A stretch of DNA of 34,779 nt from Actinomycetes bacterium (lineage in GTDB: Bacteria > Actinomycetota > Acidimicrobiia > Acidimicrobiales > SZUA-35): NCBI GenBank assembly GCA_024227975.1, contig JAAETV010000561.1:1-34779 (forward strand). The letters run 5' to 3'. Below are positions 1 through 7,762 of the stretch, one piece after another. The position numbers were made by a program, and so were the translations under genes. The notes below the pieces were generated by a model that was given only the letters and a program-made list of their open reading frames with translations, did no database searches and was not told the origin of the DNA. The first letter of the stretch is position 1. Each line of letters starts with the position of its first letter.

Positions 1-530
1 ACACCGAGCTGGTCGACCTCGGCATCGAGACGGGTCAGGGTGGCCTTGGCCGCATCGAGTCGAGGGAGGATTGTGAGCCAGAGCTGATCGATCTCGGTGA
101 CATGAGGGCGCAGGTCGTCGTAGGTCTTGCGGACGGCGGCCAACAGCTCACCGATCGAGCGCAGCGCTGAGCCCGAGCCAGCGACGTCGACCCAGCGGGT
201 CGACAACAGCTCGACGACCTCGTGCCGGTTCTTACCCTTCAGTCCCTCGGTGTCAACCCGCTCTCGGATGTGCTCCAGTGCACTGTCGATGGCTTGGAGG
301 ACAGCCCACAGATCGCTGGCCGCCTTGGCTCCGCCTCCGGCTCCGACCTTGGATGCGGTGACCGGACCGAGCTCGTCACTGGTCAACATCAGGAATGACG
401 GTGATGCCTCCATGTCCAGCAGGCCGGCCCGCAGCCCAACGACCGCCTTCTCATAGTGTTCGAGGGCAGTCTCGGGATCACCGGCAACCGGTGGAGGGGG
501 CGTCGGGTTCGCTGGATCGTTCGCCACCAT
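1..530 (-). CDS. Helical, coiled-coil-like hypothetical protein (3' end beyond the window)
   Basis: An open frame runs leftward from an ATG at 530 without a stop to the window edge, giving 176 complete codons. The protein opens with a Pro-rich stretch (residues 9-15), followed by long Ala/Leu/Glu/Arg-rich segments with spaced hydrophobics, typical of amphipathic helices or coiled coils. There is no signal peptide or membrane segment, so it is probably cytoplasmic. I do not recognise the family. A TAGAAT -10 box ends 5 nt before the ATG, which supports this start as a leaderless message. It is divergent from the sensor gene at 574, with only 43 bp between the two starts, so the two may be co-regulated. 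Codon use looks like that of its neighbours. The frame being open over the whole visible length is the main argument that it is real. Confidence 0.7.
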   Translation of the reverse strand, partial: MVANDPANPTPPPPVAGDPETALEHYEKAVVGLRAGLLDMEASPSFLMLTSDELGPVTASKVGAGGGAKAASDLWAVLQAIDSALEHIRERVDTEGLKGKNRHEVVELLSTRWVDVAGSGSALRSIGELLAAVRKTYDDLRPHVTEIDQLWLTILPRLDAAKATLTRLDAEVDQLG

Positions 531-535
531 CGCCG

Positions 536-541
536 ATTCTA
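536..541 (-). promoter_or_regulatory. -10 box (TAGAAT) of a leaderless promoter
   Basis: On the minus strand TAGAAT ends 5 nt before the ATG at 530, so transcription would start at or next to the start codon. No clear -35 is visible. The rank rests on the same arrangement recurring at many starts in this window. Confidence 0.5.
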
Positions 542-558
542 ACCGGCTCCGTTTCCTC

Positions 559-564
559 TAGCCT
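559..564 (+). promoter_or_regulatory. -10 box (TAGCCT) of a near-leaderless promoter
   Basis: TAGCCT lies 9 nt before the ATG at 574 and no Shine-Dalgarno sequence fits between them. This would be the promoter of the sensor/binding-protein/decarboxylase operon, back to back with the promoter at 536-541. Confidence 0.4.
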
Positions 565-573
565 TGACGCCGA

Positions 574-1887
574 ATGACTGTCACCAACGCCCCTCCCCCA
601 CCCAAGACGGCCGTAGCTCCGGTCGCGGCGGGATCGAGCCCGGCTAGCAGCGCGGCCTGGAGCACCGCCAACACCCCTGGCTGGTACCGGTTCTTCGGTG
701 CTTTGGCCATTGCCACTATCGCCGGCTTTGCCACGGTGGCCACGGCCGCCACCCTGGTCACCAGTTCCTCGGCCCAGAGCATCGAATCCAATGTCGCCCC
801 GTCGCTCATCGAGTTGCAGGGACTGTCGGCCAGTGTTGCTGAGGCGAACGCCGCAGCCACATCAGTGTTCTTGGCCGGATCGACCGGGGGTGAAGACCGG
901 ACCCGTCGAGTGCTATATCTCGAAGCTCTGGCCCGTTCGGCCCAACAAACCGAGGAAGTGGCGGGGCTGGTCGGTGATGACGACACGGCGCATGAAGCCC
1001 TCAAGTCGATCTCGGTGGCACTCACCACCTACAGCGGCCAGATCGAGTCGTCGCAGACGGCGAACGAGCTCGGGTCCGACGAGGCCGATGTTGCCCTGCG
1101 AAGCGCCCTCGATCTGACCCGGACCGAGATCGTATCGGCCGTCGACGAGTTGACCGCACAGAACCAGGCGGAGTTCAGCGACAAGACCGATCGAGGCCTG
1201 ATCCTGACCATGGTGGCCGTCGCAGTTGGTGCCGGTACGGCCGTGTTCTTGGTGTGGTTCCAGCTCGGCGTGTTCCACCGCAGCAACCGGATCATCAATA
1301 TCGGCTTGACTCTCGCCACCTTGCTCATCATCGCCACCCTGGCCGTGGTAGCCAATGTCACCATGGTTCGGGTCCAGGCCCTGCGCAACGCTGAAGACGG
1401 AGGCTACGACTCCATCGTTGCTACATCGGCTCTCCAGTCTTCGGCCTATGAAGTCCAGTCCCAACTCAGCCTTCGGCTCCTAGGGGCGGAGTCGGAGGAC
1501 CCGGTGACCATCATCAGCTCGATCGACAACGAGATCGCGGCGGTCGCCGCCGGCGTCGACTCCACCCGAGAGCGGGCTGCGGCCGAGGAGCTGGACATTC
1601 GCTGGGACCGCTACCGCCAGACCGTCGAGTCGATCACCGCCCTGTCGAGCCAAGGCTCACAAGATGAGGCCATCGCCTTGTTCCAGGGGGCCGGTATCTC
1701 GGACTTCAATGGGCTCAACACCAGCATCGAGAGCGTCTTGTCCGACAACCGGAACCAGTTCGACGATGGGGTGACATCAGCGGCCGCATCACCCCGCCTC
1801 CTGCCCCTTGTCAGCGTCATACTCCCCGCCCTGGCTGCCCTTGCAGTCATACTCGGTGTCCAGGGCCGACTCCGGGACTACCAGTGA
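574..1887 (+). CDS. Four-TM membrane sensor with duplicated extracytoplasmic helical domains, GlnX-like
   Basis: The 437-residue protein has a cytoplasmic Pro/Ala-rich N-terminus and TM helices at about 41-64, 207-229, 241-263 and 405-427. Two Ala/Ser/Glu-rich helical loops of about 140 residues lie outside, between TM1-TM2 and between TM3-TM4. The layout looks like a tandem duplication of a TM-helical bundle-TM module, similar to the ligand-binding part of chemoreceptors, but there is no kinase, HAMP or methyl-accepting domain. Length, topology and the immediately coupled lipoprotein gene recall mycobacterial GlnX, which with GlnH passes an amino-acid signal to the kinase PknG. No kinase gene is visible; one could lie left of the window. 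The stop overlaps the next start as ATGA. The role as a sensor partner is inferred from architecture and context, not from close sequence recognition. Confidence 0.8.
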   Translation: MTVTNAPPPPKTAVAPVAAGSSPASSAAWSTANTPGWYRFFGALAIATIAGFATVATAATLVTSSSAQSIESNVAPSLIELQGLSASVAEANAAATSVFLAGSTGGEDRTRRVLYLEALARSAQQTEEVAGLVGDDDTAHEALKSISVALTTYSGQIESSQTANELGSDEADVALRSALDLTRTEIVSAVDELTAQNQAEFSDKTDRGLILTMVAVAVGAGTAVFLVWFQLGVFHRSNRIINIGLTLATLLIIATLAVVANVTMVRVQALRNAEDGGYDSIVATSALQSSAYEVQSQLSLRLLGAESEDPVTIISSIDNEIAAVAAGVDSTRERAAAEELDIRWDRYRQTVESITALSSQGSQDEAIALFQGAGISDFNGLNTSIESVLSDNRNQFDDGVTSAAASPRLLPLVSVILPALAALAVILGVQGRLRDYQ

Positions 1888-3095
1888 TGAGCCATCTTCT
1901 CCCCAGTTCCCACCGACCCCACGGCTCGGGCCGACCACTGAAGCGTCCAGGCAGACCAGCTTTCGCCGCCAAGACCCTCAGTCGTCGATCATTCCTGGTC
2001 GGCTTGGGGGCGGCCGGCCTGGCTGCGTGCACGACCGACGCCGGATCGGCCTCAGAGTTCGATCTGGGTGGCTCGAACCGGCTCACGATGCTGACTTGGG
2101 CCGACTACATCGATCCCACCGAGAACGGCGAGGCCGGCACGATCGACCGGTTCAGCTCCGATTTCGGTATCTCGGTCAACTATATAGAGGAGTACAGCGA
2201 CAACTATGACGGCTACGACCTGGTGCTGACCAACGCCATCAACAGCTCAGAACCGAGCTATGACATCGTCGTGCCGACCAATTGGAGGGCAGCCCAGATG
2301 ATCGAGCAGGGTTGGGCCGAACCTCTGCCGATCGAGATCATCCCCAACCACGCCAACCTCGATCCGCTCTACATGACGAACGCTTGGGACCGTGGGTCAC
2401 GATTCCAGATGCCATGGCAAGCCGGCATCACCGGTATTGCCTACGATCCGGCCCTGACCGGGCGCCCCATCAACTCGATCGAGGATCTGTTCGATCCGGA
2501 GTTCAAGGGCCGTGTCGGCGTGATCGGCGAGATGCGCGAGGCGGTGGGGCTGGCCATGCTGGCCAACGGTGACGACCCTTCTCGACCAACGGTGGCGGCG
2601 GCAGAAGCAGGGTTGGCCCGGATCCAGGATGCAGTCGAGTCTGGTCAGGTCGGAGCGGTCACCTTCGGAGACTTCGCCGACCAGCTCGACCAGGGCCAGC
2701 TGGTGGCGGCCATGGCCTGGTCTGGTGATACCGCCCTGTTGAGGGACAGCCGACCAGATATCGAGTTCGTCATCCCTGACGAAGGCGGGATCCAGTGGTT
2801 CGACTCGATGGTCATTCCCAAGGACGCCCCCAATATCAGGGCTGCCGGTGAGTTCATGAACTATGTGTACGATCCGATCAATGCGGCCAGGATCACGGCC
2901 TGGGTCGGGTACATTTCGCCCGTGTTGGGGGTGCGCGAGGAGTTGCTGAAGGGTGGCGGCGATCTGGCCACCCTGGCTGACAACCCGATCCTGTTTCCCG
3001 ACGATGCGACCCGCAACCGGCTCTTCACCTGGGGCGGTCTCGACCAGGAGAACGAAACCCGTATCGATGATGCCTTCAATCTGATGGTGCCCTGA
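1884..3095 (+). CDS. Tat-type lipoprotein, spermidine/putrescine-binding (PotD-like) extracellular solute-binding protein
   Basis: The 403-residue protein has a twin-arginine leader (SRRSFL, Arg34-Arg35), a hydrophobic stretch and a lipobox ending LAAC (Cys49), so it is probably exported folded and lipid-anchored. The mature start NRLTMLTWADYIDP matches PotD/PotF-type binding proteins, as do the segments YDIVVPTNW and FKGRVGVIGEMREAVGLAM. No ABC permease or ATPase is nearby. The gene is instead coupled by a 4-nt overlap to the four-TM sensor upstream and by TGATG to the decarboxylase downstream. This suggests ligand sensing (polyamine, amino acid or similar) rather than uptake. Ligand identity cannot be read from sequence. 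An alternative start one codon later (second ATG, 1887) would make no difference to function. Confidence 0.88.
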   Translation: MMSHLLPSSHRPHGSGRPLKRPGRPAFAAKTLSRRSFLVGLGAAGLAACTTDAGSASEFDLGGSNRLTMLTWADYIDPTENGEAGTIDRFSSDFGISVNYIEEYSDNYDGYDLVLTNAINSSEPSYDIVVPTNWRAAQMIEQGWAEPLPIEIIPNHANLDPLYMTNAWDRGSRFQMPWQAGITGIAYDPALTGRPINSIEDLFDPEFKGRVGVIGEMREAVGLAMLANGDDPSRPTVAAAEAGLARIQDAVESGQVGAVTFGDFADQLDQGQLVAAMAWSGDTALLRDSRPDIEFVIPDEGGIQWFDSMVIPKDAPNIRAAGEFMNYVYDPINAARITAWVGYISPVLGVREELLKGGGDLATLADNPILFPDDATRNRLFTWGGLDQENETRIDDAFNLMVP

Positions 3096-4465
3096 TGCCC
3101 CAGTCGATGCACACCTACGATGAAACTACCGAGGCTCTGGCCGACGAGGTGGTGGCCTATGCCCGCTGGCGGACCAGGCTCGATCCGATCCCCCTCGATC
3201 ATCCACGAACCAGCGAGGAGTTGGCCGCTTCTTGTGGTCCAACGGTCACCCCCGAAGGAATCGGAGGCCACAAGGCCCTCGAGTTGTTCGCTGAAGTCTT
3301 GGCTCCAGCTTGTCTTTCCATCGACTTCACCCGGTACCTGTCGTTCGTGCCGGCAGCCCCAACCGAGGCTGCGGTGCTGTTCGATCTCGTCGTCGGAGCG
3401 AGCTCGATCTATGGCGGATCATGGATCGAAGGAGCCGGTGCCGTTCACGCCGAAAACGAAGCCTTGCGCTGGCTGGTCGATCTCTGCGCCATGCCATCCG
3501 AAGCAGGCGGTGTGTTCGTTCCCGGTGGCACCATCGGCAACCTGTCGGCCCTAGCTGGAGCCAGGGGAGCGGCCGAAGCTCGACTTGCCGCCGCTGGTAG
3601 GCCTCGCCCCGATCGGTGGGCCTTCATCGTCTCTGCAACCGCCCATTCGTCGGTCCCCTCAGCTGCCAGGGTGATGGACGCCGACATCATCGCCATCGAG
3701 ACCGGGCCCGACCGTCGACTCGACGGAGCAAGGGTGGCCGCCGCCCTCGATGAACACGGCGATCGGATCGCGGGGGTCGTTGCCACCGCCGGTAGCACCA
3801 ATCTCGGGATCATCGATGATCTGGACGGGGTAGGCAGGACCTGTCGGGAACGAGGGGTGTTCTTCCACGTCGATGCCGCCTATGGGGGAGCGGCCATGGC
3901 CGTCCCCACCACCCGAGACCACTTCAACGGGATCGAGCTCGCCGACTCGGTGATCATCGATCCCCACAAATGGCTGTTCGCTCCCTTCGACTGTTGTGCC
4001 CTTTTGTGGCGCGACCCCGACGAGGCCCGAGCCACCCATGCCCAACATGCCGGCTATCTGGACTTCCTCGACAACTACGGCGACTGGAATCCGAGCGACT
4101 TCGCCATCCATTTGACCCGACGGGCCCGGGGCTTGCCGTTCTGGTTCTCGCTGGCCACCCACGGCACCGACGCCTACGCCCGCGCCATCCAGGTCACTCT
4201 AGATCTCGCCGTTGAAGCGGGCCGCCTGATCGATGCCGCCGATCACCTCCGACTGGTTTGGGACCCTCAGCTGAGCATCGTGGTGTTCGAACGGACCGGA
4301 TGGGAAGCGAACGACTACCGGTGCTGGACCGAGAAGATGATGGAGAGCGGAACAGCCTTCGTCGTGCCCTCGCGCCATGACGGCAAGCCGGTATTCCGCT
4401 TCTGCTTCGTCAACCCCAGGACCACGGTTGACGAGATCGAGCTCATCATCGACGCTCTGCGCTAG
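3095..4465 (+). CDS. PLP-dependent group II amino-acid decarboxylase family protein
   Basis: The 456-residue protein belongs to the aromatic-L-amino-acid/glutamate decarboxylase fold-type I family. Visible landmarks are the glycine-rich cofactor segment FVPGGTIGNLSAL, HVDAAYGGAA with the pyridine-nitrogen Asp260, and DPHKWLF with the Schiff-base Lys292. The family usually decarboxylates aromatic amino acids, glutamate, aspartate or diaminobutyrate, but the substrate here cannot be assigned. The start ATG shares one base with the stop of the binding-protein gene (TGATG), so the three genes 574-4465 form one translationally coupled operon. The pairing of a binding protein with an amine-forming enzyme suggests they deal with the same amino acid or amine; that is inference. 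The gene ends directly against the convergent fragment at 4466 with no spacer. Confidence 0.9.
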   Translation: MPQSMHTYDETTEALADEVVAYARWRTRLDPIPLDHPRTSEELAASCGPTVTPEGIGGHKALELFAEVLAPACLSIDFTRYLSFVPAAPTEAAVLFDLVVGASSIYGGSWIEGAGAVHAENEALRWLVDLCAMPSEAGGVFVPGGTIGNLSALAGARGAAEARLAAAGRPRPDRWAFIVSATAHSSVPSAARVMDADIIAIETGPDRRLDGARVAAALDEHGDRIAGVVATAGSTNLGIIDDLDGVGRTCRERGVFFHVDAAYGGAAMAVPTTRDHFNGIELADSVIIDPHKWLFAPFDCCALLWRDPDEARATHAQHAGYLDFLDNYGDWNPSDFAIHLTRRARGLPFWFSLATHGTDAYARAIQVTLDLAVEAGRLIDAADHLRLVWDPQLSIVVFERTGWEANDYRCWTEKMMESGTAFVVPSRHDGKPVFRFCFVNPRTTVDEIELIIDALR

Positions 4466-4741
4466 CTACCGACCTCTGTCTCGACGGGTGTAGGCGATCT
4501 CCCAGTTCACGGTCCACTCATCGCCTTCTGGCGAGGATTCCCATCGCCAGGCGAATCCGTCGTCGGTGATGGTCGAGAAGACCATGCGCTTGTACACATT
4601 GTTGGCGTCCACTGGTGTCGGCGTACCGAACGACGGGTCGCCATCGACCAGACCACCGACGAAGCTCCAGTAGCAGCCCGACTCGTCGACCCATGTCTGG
4701 CGCCACTGACCAGAGGGGTCGTCGTACACCGACACGCTCAT
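4466..4741 (-). pseudogene. C-terminal fragment of a lipocalin-like (DUF1579-type) protein
   Basis: The 91-residue frame contains VYDDPSGQWRQTWVD, SFVGGLVDGD, RMVFSTI and GFAWRWESSPEG..WTVNWEIAY. This order resembles the C-terminal half of a widespread lipocalin-like family of about 150-160 residues. The N-terminal half (usually containing a W-x-G-x-W motif) is not present in any frame upstream. The same frame runs upstream to a TGA at 4784-4786, which is the stop of the PH-like gene. The fragment therefore looks like the remnant of a gene truncated when the PH-like gene came to lie next to it, although a short expressed protein starting at 4741 cannot be excluded. Family assignment is from recall of the pattern and is moderate. 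Confidence 0.5.
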
Positions 4742-4783
4742 ACCCGACCACGGCTGAGGTGTGTCGGCCCGCCGCCACCGAGA

Positions 4784-5185
4784 TCATGGTCGGTCGGGAG
4801 ACACCGGGCCAACGCTGGCTTGGAGGTCAGCGATGAATCGCTTGATCCTTCGGGGGCCATCGACGGCGTGGATGTGGGCGCCGACGAACTGCTGGCCGTT
4901 TCGAAGTTGGAGAACGAAGAATGTCTCCTTCCCTTTGTTGACCAAACCTCTTTGCCACTGGACGTCCTGATGAACGCGGACTATCTCACTCAGCCCAACC
5001 CACCAGTAGAGCTCGGCCTTCCTACCATTGAGGAGGAACATCACCCGCCGGTCGGTGAGGTAGCCCATGAGACTGCAGTCGGGGACGTCGGTTCGCTGAT
5101 CGCGCGAACCGGAGATCATCGCTTGGGAAACGATGCGCTCTCCTGGCTCGAGGAGCTTCCTCGCTTCCCGATCGACTTTCGACAT
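4784..5185 (-). CDS. Small PH-like domain protein (bacterial Pleckstrin-homology type)
   Basis: The 133-residue protein starts MSKVDREARKLLEPGERI and carries the pattern LLxPGERI...GYLTDRRVMFL...GLSEIVRVH...FFVLQLRNGQQF, then a C-terminal helix IKRFIADLQ. This is the signature of small bacterial PH-like proteins, seven-stranded barrels closed by a helix. No signal peptide or TM segment is present. I chose the ATG at 5185 because the LLxPGE helix starts right after it. The frame stays open upstream to 5275, but that part is Arg/Pro-rich and unlike the family. The function of such stand-alone PH-like proteins is unknown. It is divergent from the gene at 5349, with a 163-bp gap in which I see only the promoter at 5337-5342. 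Confidence 0.72.
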   Translation of the reverse strand: MSKVDREARKLLEPGERIVSQAMISGSRDQRTDVPDCSLMGYLTDRRVMFLLNGRKAELYWWVGLSEIVRVHQDVQWQRGLVNKGKETFFVLQLRNGQQFVGAHIHAVDGPRRIKRFIADLQASVGPVSPDRP

Positions 5186-5336
5186 GAGCGCCCCGCGTCC
5201 TGGCCGACGACGGACCATCGTGACCAAGAGCCGATGGTGTGCCGGGTCGCGGGAGCAGGACAAGGGTCTCGCCATCCGGCGCCGGACGAGGCCCGAGTTT
5301 CGTGATTGTCGCCCAGTGTTTTCGAGAGACCGGCGT

Positions 5337-5342
5337 TAGGGT
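5337..5342 (+). promoter_or_regulatory. -10 box (TAGGGT) of a leaderless promoter
   Basis: TAGGGT ends 6 nt before the ATG at 5349, placing the transcription start at the start codon. There is no Shine-Dalgarno sequence. Confidence 0.5.
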
Positions 5343-5348
5343 CCGGAC

Positions 5349-5924
5349 ATGGAACCCTTGGATGCTCTCAGCCGTTCACGACAGGAGTTCGAGGATCGGC
5401 TGCGACAAATCGGAGACGATCAATGGAACCTCTCGACGCCCTGCACCAAGTGGTCGGTTGGTGATCTCGTGAACCATATGCTGCTCGGGACTCGGATGTC
5501 GGTCCAGTTGCTCGCAGGTGGATCCCAGGAGGATGTCATGGCCGGACTCGGAGACGACATCGTTGGCACCAGCACCGACGTGGTCGGCGACTTCGTTGCC
5601 CTTGCTGATCAGATGCATGAGGGCTTCGCTGCACCCGGAGGTCTCGACGGCATCGTCGATCACCCGATGGGAACGATTCCCCGGACCATGTTCATCGGAT
5701 TTCGCATCGGCGACAATGGCGTACACGCTTGGGATCTGGCTCGGGCGATCGGTGCCGACGAACAGCTCGACGCCGATCTGGTCCGGTTCATTTGGGACGG
5801 CTTTGAACCAACAGCGTCCGGGCTGGTTCAGTCCGGGCTCTTCGGAGATGGCAGCTCGAAGAACGTGAGCGACGATGCGCCGTTGCAGACCCGCTTACTC
5901 GACCTTCTCGGCCGGCGCCCCTGA
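5349..5924 (+). CDS. TIGR03086-type DinB/mycothiol-dependent maleylpyruvate isomerase-like metal-binding protein
   Basis: The 191-residue protein has the hallmark TPCTKWSVGDLVNHMLLGT near the N-terminus (His43) and DNGVHAWDLARAIGAD (His126) in the second half, the pattern of actinobacterial TIGR03086 proteins. These adopt the four-helix DinB fold with a metal bound by His residues. Some relatives are thiol-dependent S-transferases or isomerases using mycothiol, but most have no assigned reaction. The length is normal for the family. The start is supported by the -10 box at 5337-5342. The gene stands alone, divergent from the PH-like gene, so context does not indicate a substrate. Confidence 0.85.
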   Translation: MEPLDALSRSRQEFEDRLRQIGDDQWNLSTPCTKWSVGDLVNHMLLGTRMSVQLLAGGSQEDVMAGLGDDIVGTSTDVVGDFVALADQMHEGFAAPGGLDGIVDHPMGTIPRTMFIGFRIGDNGVHAWDLARAIGADEQLDADLVRFIWDGFEPTASGLVQSGLFGDGSSKNVSDDAPLQTRLLDLLGRRP

Positions 5925-6000
5925 ACCGAGTTGGGCCATCGCCATAACGGATCATCTTCGTCCTCGGCGACGTACCGATCGGCTCGACTATGGTAGGGGG

Positions 6001-6057
6001 TGGCTCCGCTGAGCCAAGTCGACTTCAGCCGGCACCCGGGAGCCAACAGCCTTGGCT
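6001..6057 (+). other. Two hairpins with a competing alternative pairing in the leader of the hemerythrin-like gene
   Basis: TGGCTC (6001-6006) pairs with GAGCCA (6011-6016), and AGCCAA (6041-6046) pairs with TTGGCT (6052-6057). The second strand can also pair with the last one: AGCCAAG at 6012-6018 with CTTGGCT at 6051-6057, which excludes both hairpins. A TATGGT -10-like box at 5989-5994 could place the whole element in the mRNA leader before 6116. No known riboswitch class is recognised, and there is no T-tract. Confidence 0.3.
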
Positions 6058-6115
6058 TCCAGCCCCGTCGCCGCTGTCTTGACCCACAAACCAGTGCCGC
6101 TGCGAGGTGACCATG

Positions 6116-6559
6116 ATGGCCGACGATGAACAACGATCAGATGCACTCAAGGCGGCGGCGGCCAAGAGAATCGAGCTCAAACAGGCGCTATCGCTAGCCG
6201 AGACGGCAGCCTCGAAACCCTCCGGTGACTCGGGGTGGATCGAGAACCTGCTCCAAGCCCTGCGGCAACTACAGGAAGCCCTCTACCAGCATGTGGAGGA
6301 GGTCGAGGCCGAAGACGGACTCCTGGCGGAGCTGACCCGTACCGCTCCCCGACTGGCCAACCAGATCACCAGCGTCCGAGACGAGCACCCTGACTTGTGC
6401 CGTCAGGTCGCCGAGGCCATCGGCCACGTTGAAGGTCGGGCAGCCACCAGTGCCATCCGCAGCGAGGTCACCGAGCTACTCATGGCCGTAGTTCGCCATC
6501 GCCAGCGAGGCGCAGATCTCGTTTATGAGGGCTACAGCGTCGACATCGGCGGGAGCTGA
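6116..6559 (+). CDS. Hemerythrin-like helical protein
   Basis: The protein, about 147 residues, is all-helical. It contains LLQALRQLQEALYQHVEEVEAEDGLL, DEHPDLCRQV and a C-terminal RHRQRGADLVYEGYSVDIGG, which resembles the end of actinobacterial hemerythrin/HHE-type proteins. His and Glu residues in QHVEEVE, DEH and RHRQ could form a di-iron site, but a full H-HxxxE-HxxxH-HxxxxD set is not clear, so metal binding is uncertain. I chose the ATG at 6116 because GAGGTG (6104-6109) sits 6 nt before it; that GTG and the ATG at 6113 are too close to it or overlap it. The gene is convergent with the kinase at 6602. The 190-bp region before it holds the hairpins at 6001-6057 and no other gene. Confidence 0.7.
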   Translation: MADDEQRSDALKAAAAKRIELKQALSLAETAASKPSGDSGWIENLLQALRQLQEALYQHVEEVEAEDGLLAELTRTAPRLANQITSVRDEHPDLCRQVAEAIGHVEGRAATSAIRSEVTELLMAVVRHRQRGADLVYEGYSVDIGGS

Positions 6560-6601
6560 GGCCCTCCCGGTCGAAGCCGAGCAAGGCGGCTACAACCGCG
6601 C

Positions 6602-7690
6602 TTACGGCAAGAGCTCGAGTGCCCCCGTCTCGACGATGGCCCGACACGACCGCTCCAACAGGCAGCGGAACAACTCTATCGCCCGATCATTGACCAGCTC
6701 AATGGCCTCCCCCGACGCGGGGTAGACGAAGCAGTACAAGAGCCCGAGCCGATAGTCCTCCCAGCACTGGTCGAAGTCATAGCCGCTGACACCTCCCTCG
6801 ACCAGATGAAGCCAGTAGTGGCGCAAGAGGTCGCGCTCGATCTCTGAGCGTTGGGCCGGATCAAGGCTTTGGCTCATGAAGTAGCCAGTGTCGTAGCTTC
6901 CCTTGCCTCGCAGGCAGATCTGCCAGTCGATCACTGTGATCGGCTCTATCCCGCTCGCCGGGAACAGGAGGTTGTCGAGCCGATAGTCACCATGAACGAA
7001 GGTGGTCGGCCCGACTGACAGGCGTGCCATCAGATCGGCCACATGGGTGTGGAAGGTGCCTCCGATAGCGGCTACCTCGTCGGGCACCAGATCACCGTGC
7101 TTGGCTGCCACCCGCGGCCAGGACAGCTGGATCTGTTGCTGCAGGGCCTGGGGATAGGGGGGATCTTGGGGCCTGGGTAGCCAGGCCACCTCGTCGATTG
7201 GCCCTGGCTCCCACCAGTAGGCATGGATCCGGGCCAGGGTTTCCATCGCGGCAAACGCCTCCGCCGCCGTGCATCCCTTGGTCTGGTCGACGATGCGTGC
7301 GCCGACCACGTCCTCCATCAGGAGCACGAAGTCACCACTGTCGTGATCGACGTCGATGTAGTACGCCTCGGCGCTCTTGACTGGCGTGGTCACAGCCAGC
7401 TCGTCGTAGAAGCGGCACTCCTTGGAGTAGAAGTCGAAAGCATCGACGACGAAGCGGGTCTCAGGTGACTGGGTCGGGAGCTTCAAGACGATCGTGGCCG
7501 GTCCTTCATCGCCGGCATAGGTCGGTGTCACCCGGTAGAGCAGGGATGCAATCCCAACCCCCTCGCCGATCTGTTCGACGGCAATATCGCTGATTTCGAC
7601 CTGACCGACTTGCCCTCCAGCGATCAGGGCCGCGCCCAGCCAGCTCGCGTCGAGTTGGTCAACGGTTGCGATTCTCGCTGGTCTACTCAT
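6602..7690 (-). CDS. APH-family phosphotransferase (aminoglycoside phosphotransferase/choline kinase fold)
   Basis: The 362-residue protein carries ATIVLKLP with the ATP-contacting Lys70, the catalytic loop FVHGDYRLDNLLF (His233-Gly-Asp235, Asn240) and the metal-binding VIDWQ (Asp255), so it should be an active kinase. It lies downstream of the CoA-transferase in the acyl-CoA operon. APH-type kinases of this type, such as LvaA in levulinate catabolism and the APH domain of ACAD10/11, phosphorylate hydroxyacyl-CoA, which makes that a reasonable guess here. Resistance to aminoglycosides is not suggested by the context. A TAATGT -10 box 6 nt before the ATG gives it its own leaderless promoter, in addition to possible read-through across the 72-bp gap from 7763. 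Confidence 0.85.
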   Translation of the reverse strand: MSRPARIATVDQLDASWLGAALIAGGQVGQVEISDIAVEQIGEGVGIASLLYRVTPTYAGDEGPATIVLKLPTQSPETRFVVDAFDFYSKECRFYDELAVTTPVKSAEAYYIDVDHDSGDFVLLMEDVVGARIVDQTKGCTAAEAFAAMETLARIHAYWWEPGPIDEVAWLPRPQDPPYPQALQQQIQLSWPRVAAKHGDLVPDEVAAIGGTFHTHVADLMARLSVGPTTFVHGDYRLDNLLFPASGIEPITVIDWQICLRGKGSYDTGYFMSQSLDPAQRSEIERDLLRHYWLHLVEGGVSGYDFDQCWEDYRLGLLYCFVYPASGEAIELVNDRAIELFRCLLERSCRAIVETGALELLP

Positions 7691-7696
7691 GGGCCG

Positions 7697-7702
7697 ACAT
7701 TA
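7697..7702 (-). promoter_or_regulatory. -10 box (TAATGT) of a leaderless promoter
   Basis: On the minus strand TAATGT ends 6 nt before the ATG at 7690. It would give the APH-type kinase a promoter independent of the upstream operon. Confidence 0.5.
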
Positions 7703-7762
7703 GTGGTCATCCTCCAGTGCTGCCGGGCGATGGAACCAGTCGAGGACAAGAGCCCTGCACCG

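Noticed and set aside
4784..4786. Selenocysteine or programmed read-through at the TGA joining the PH-like gene and the downstream fragment
   Set aside because: No conserved Cys position or SECIS-like hairpin is apparent, and the two parts belong to unrelated families.
6001..6057. tRNA or known riboswitch
   Set aside because: The hairpins do not form a cloverleaf, no TTC loop or acceptor stem is found, and no known riboswitch consensus is seen.
6602..7690. Aminoglycoside resistance gene
   Set aside because: The APH fold is shared by many kinases; the acyl-CoA operon context and long N-terminal region do not fit resistance enzymes.
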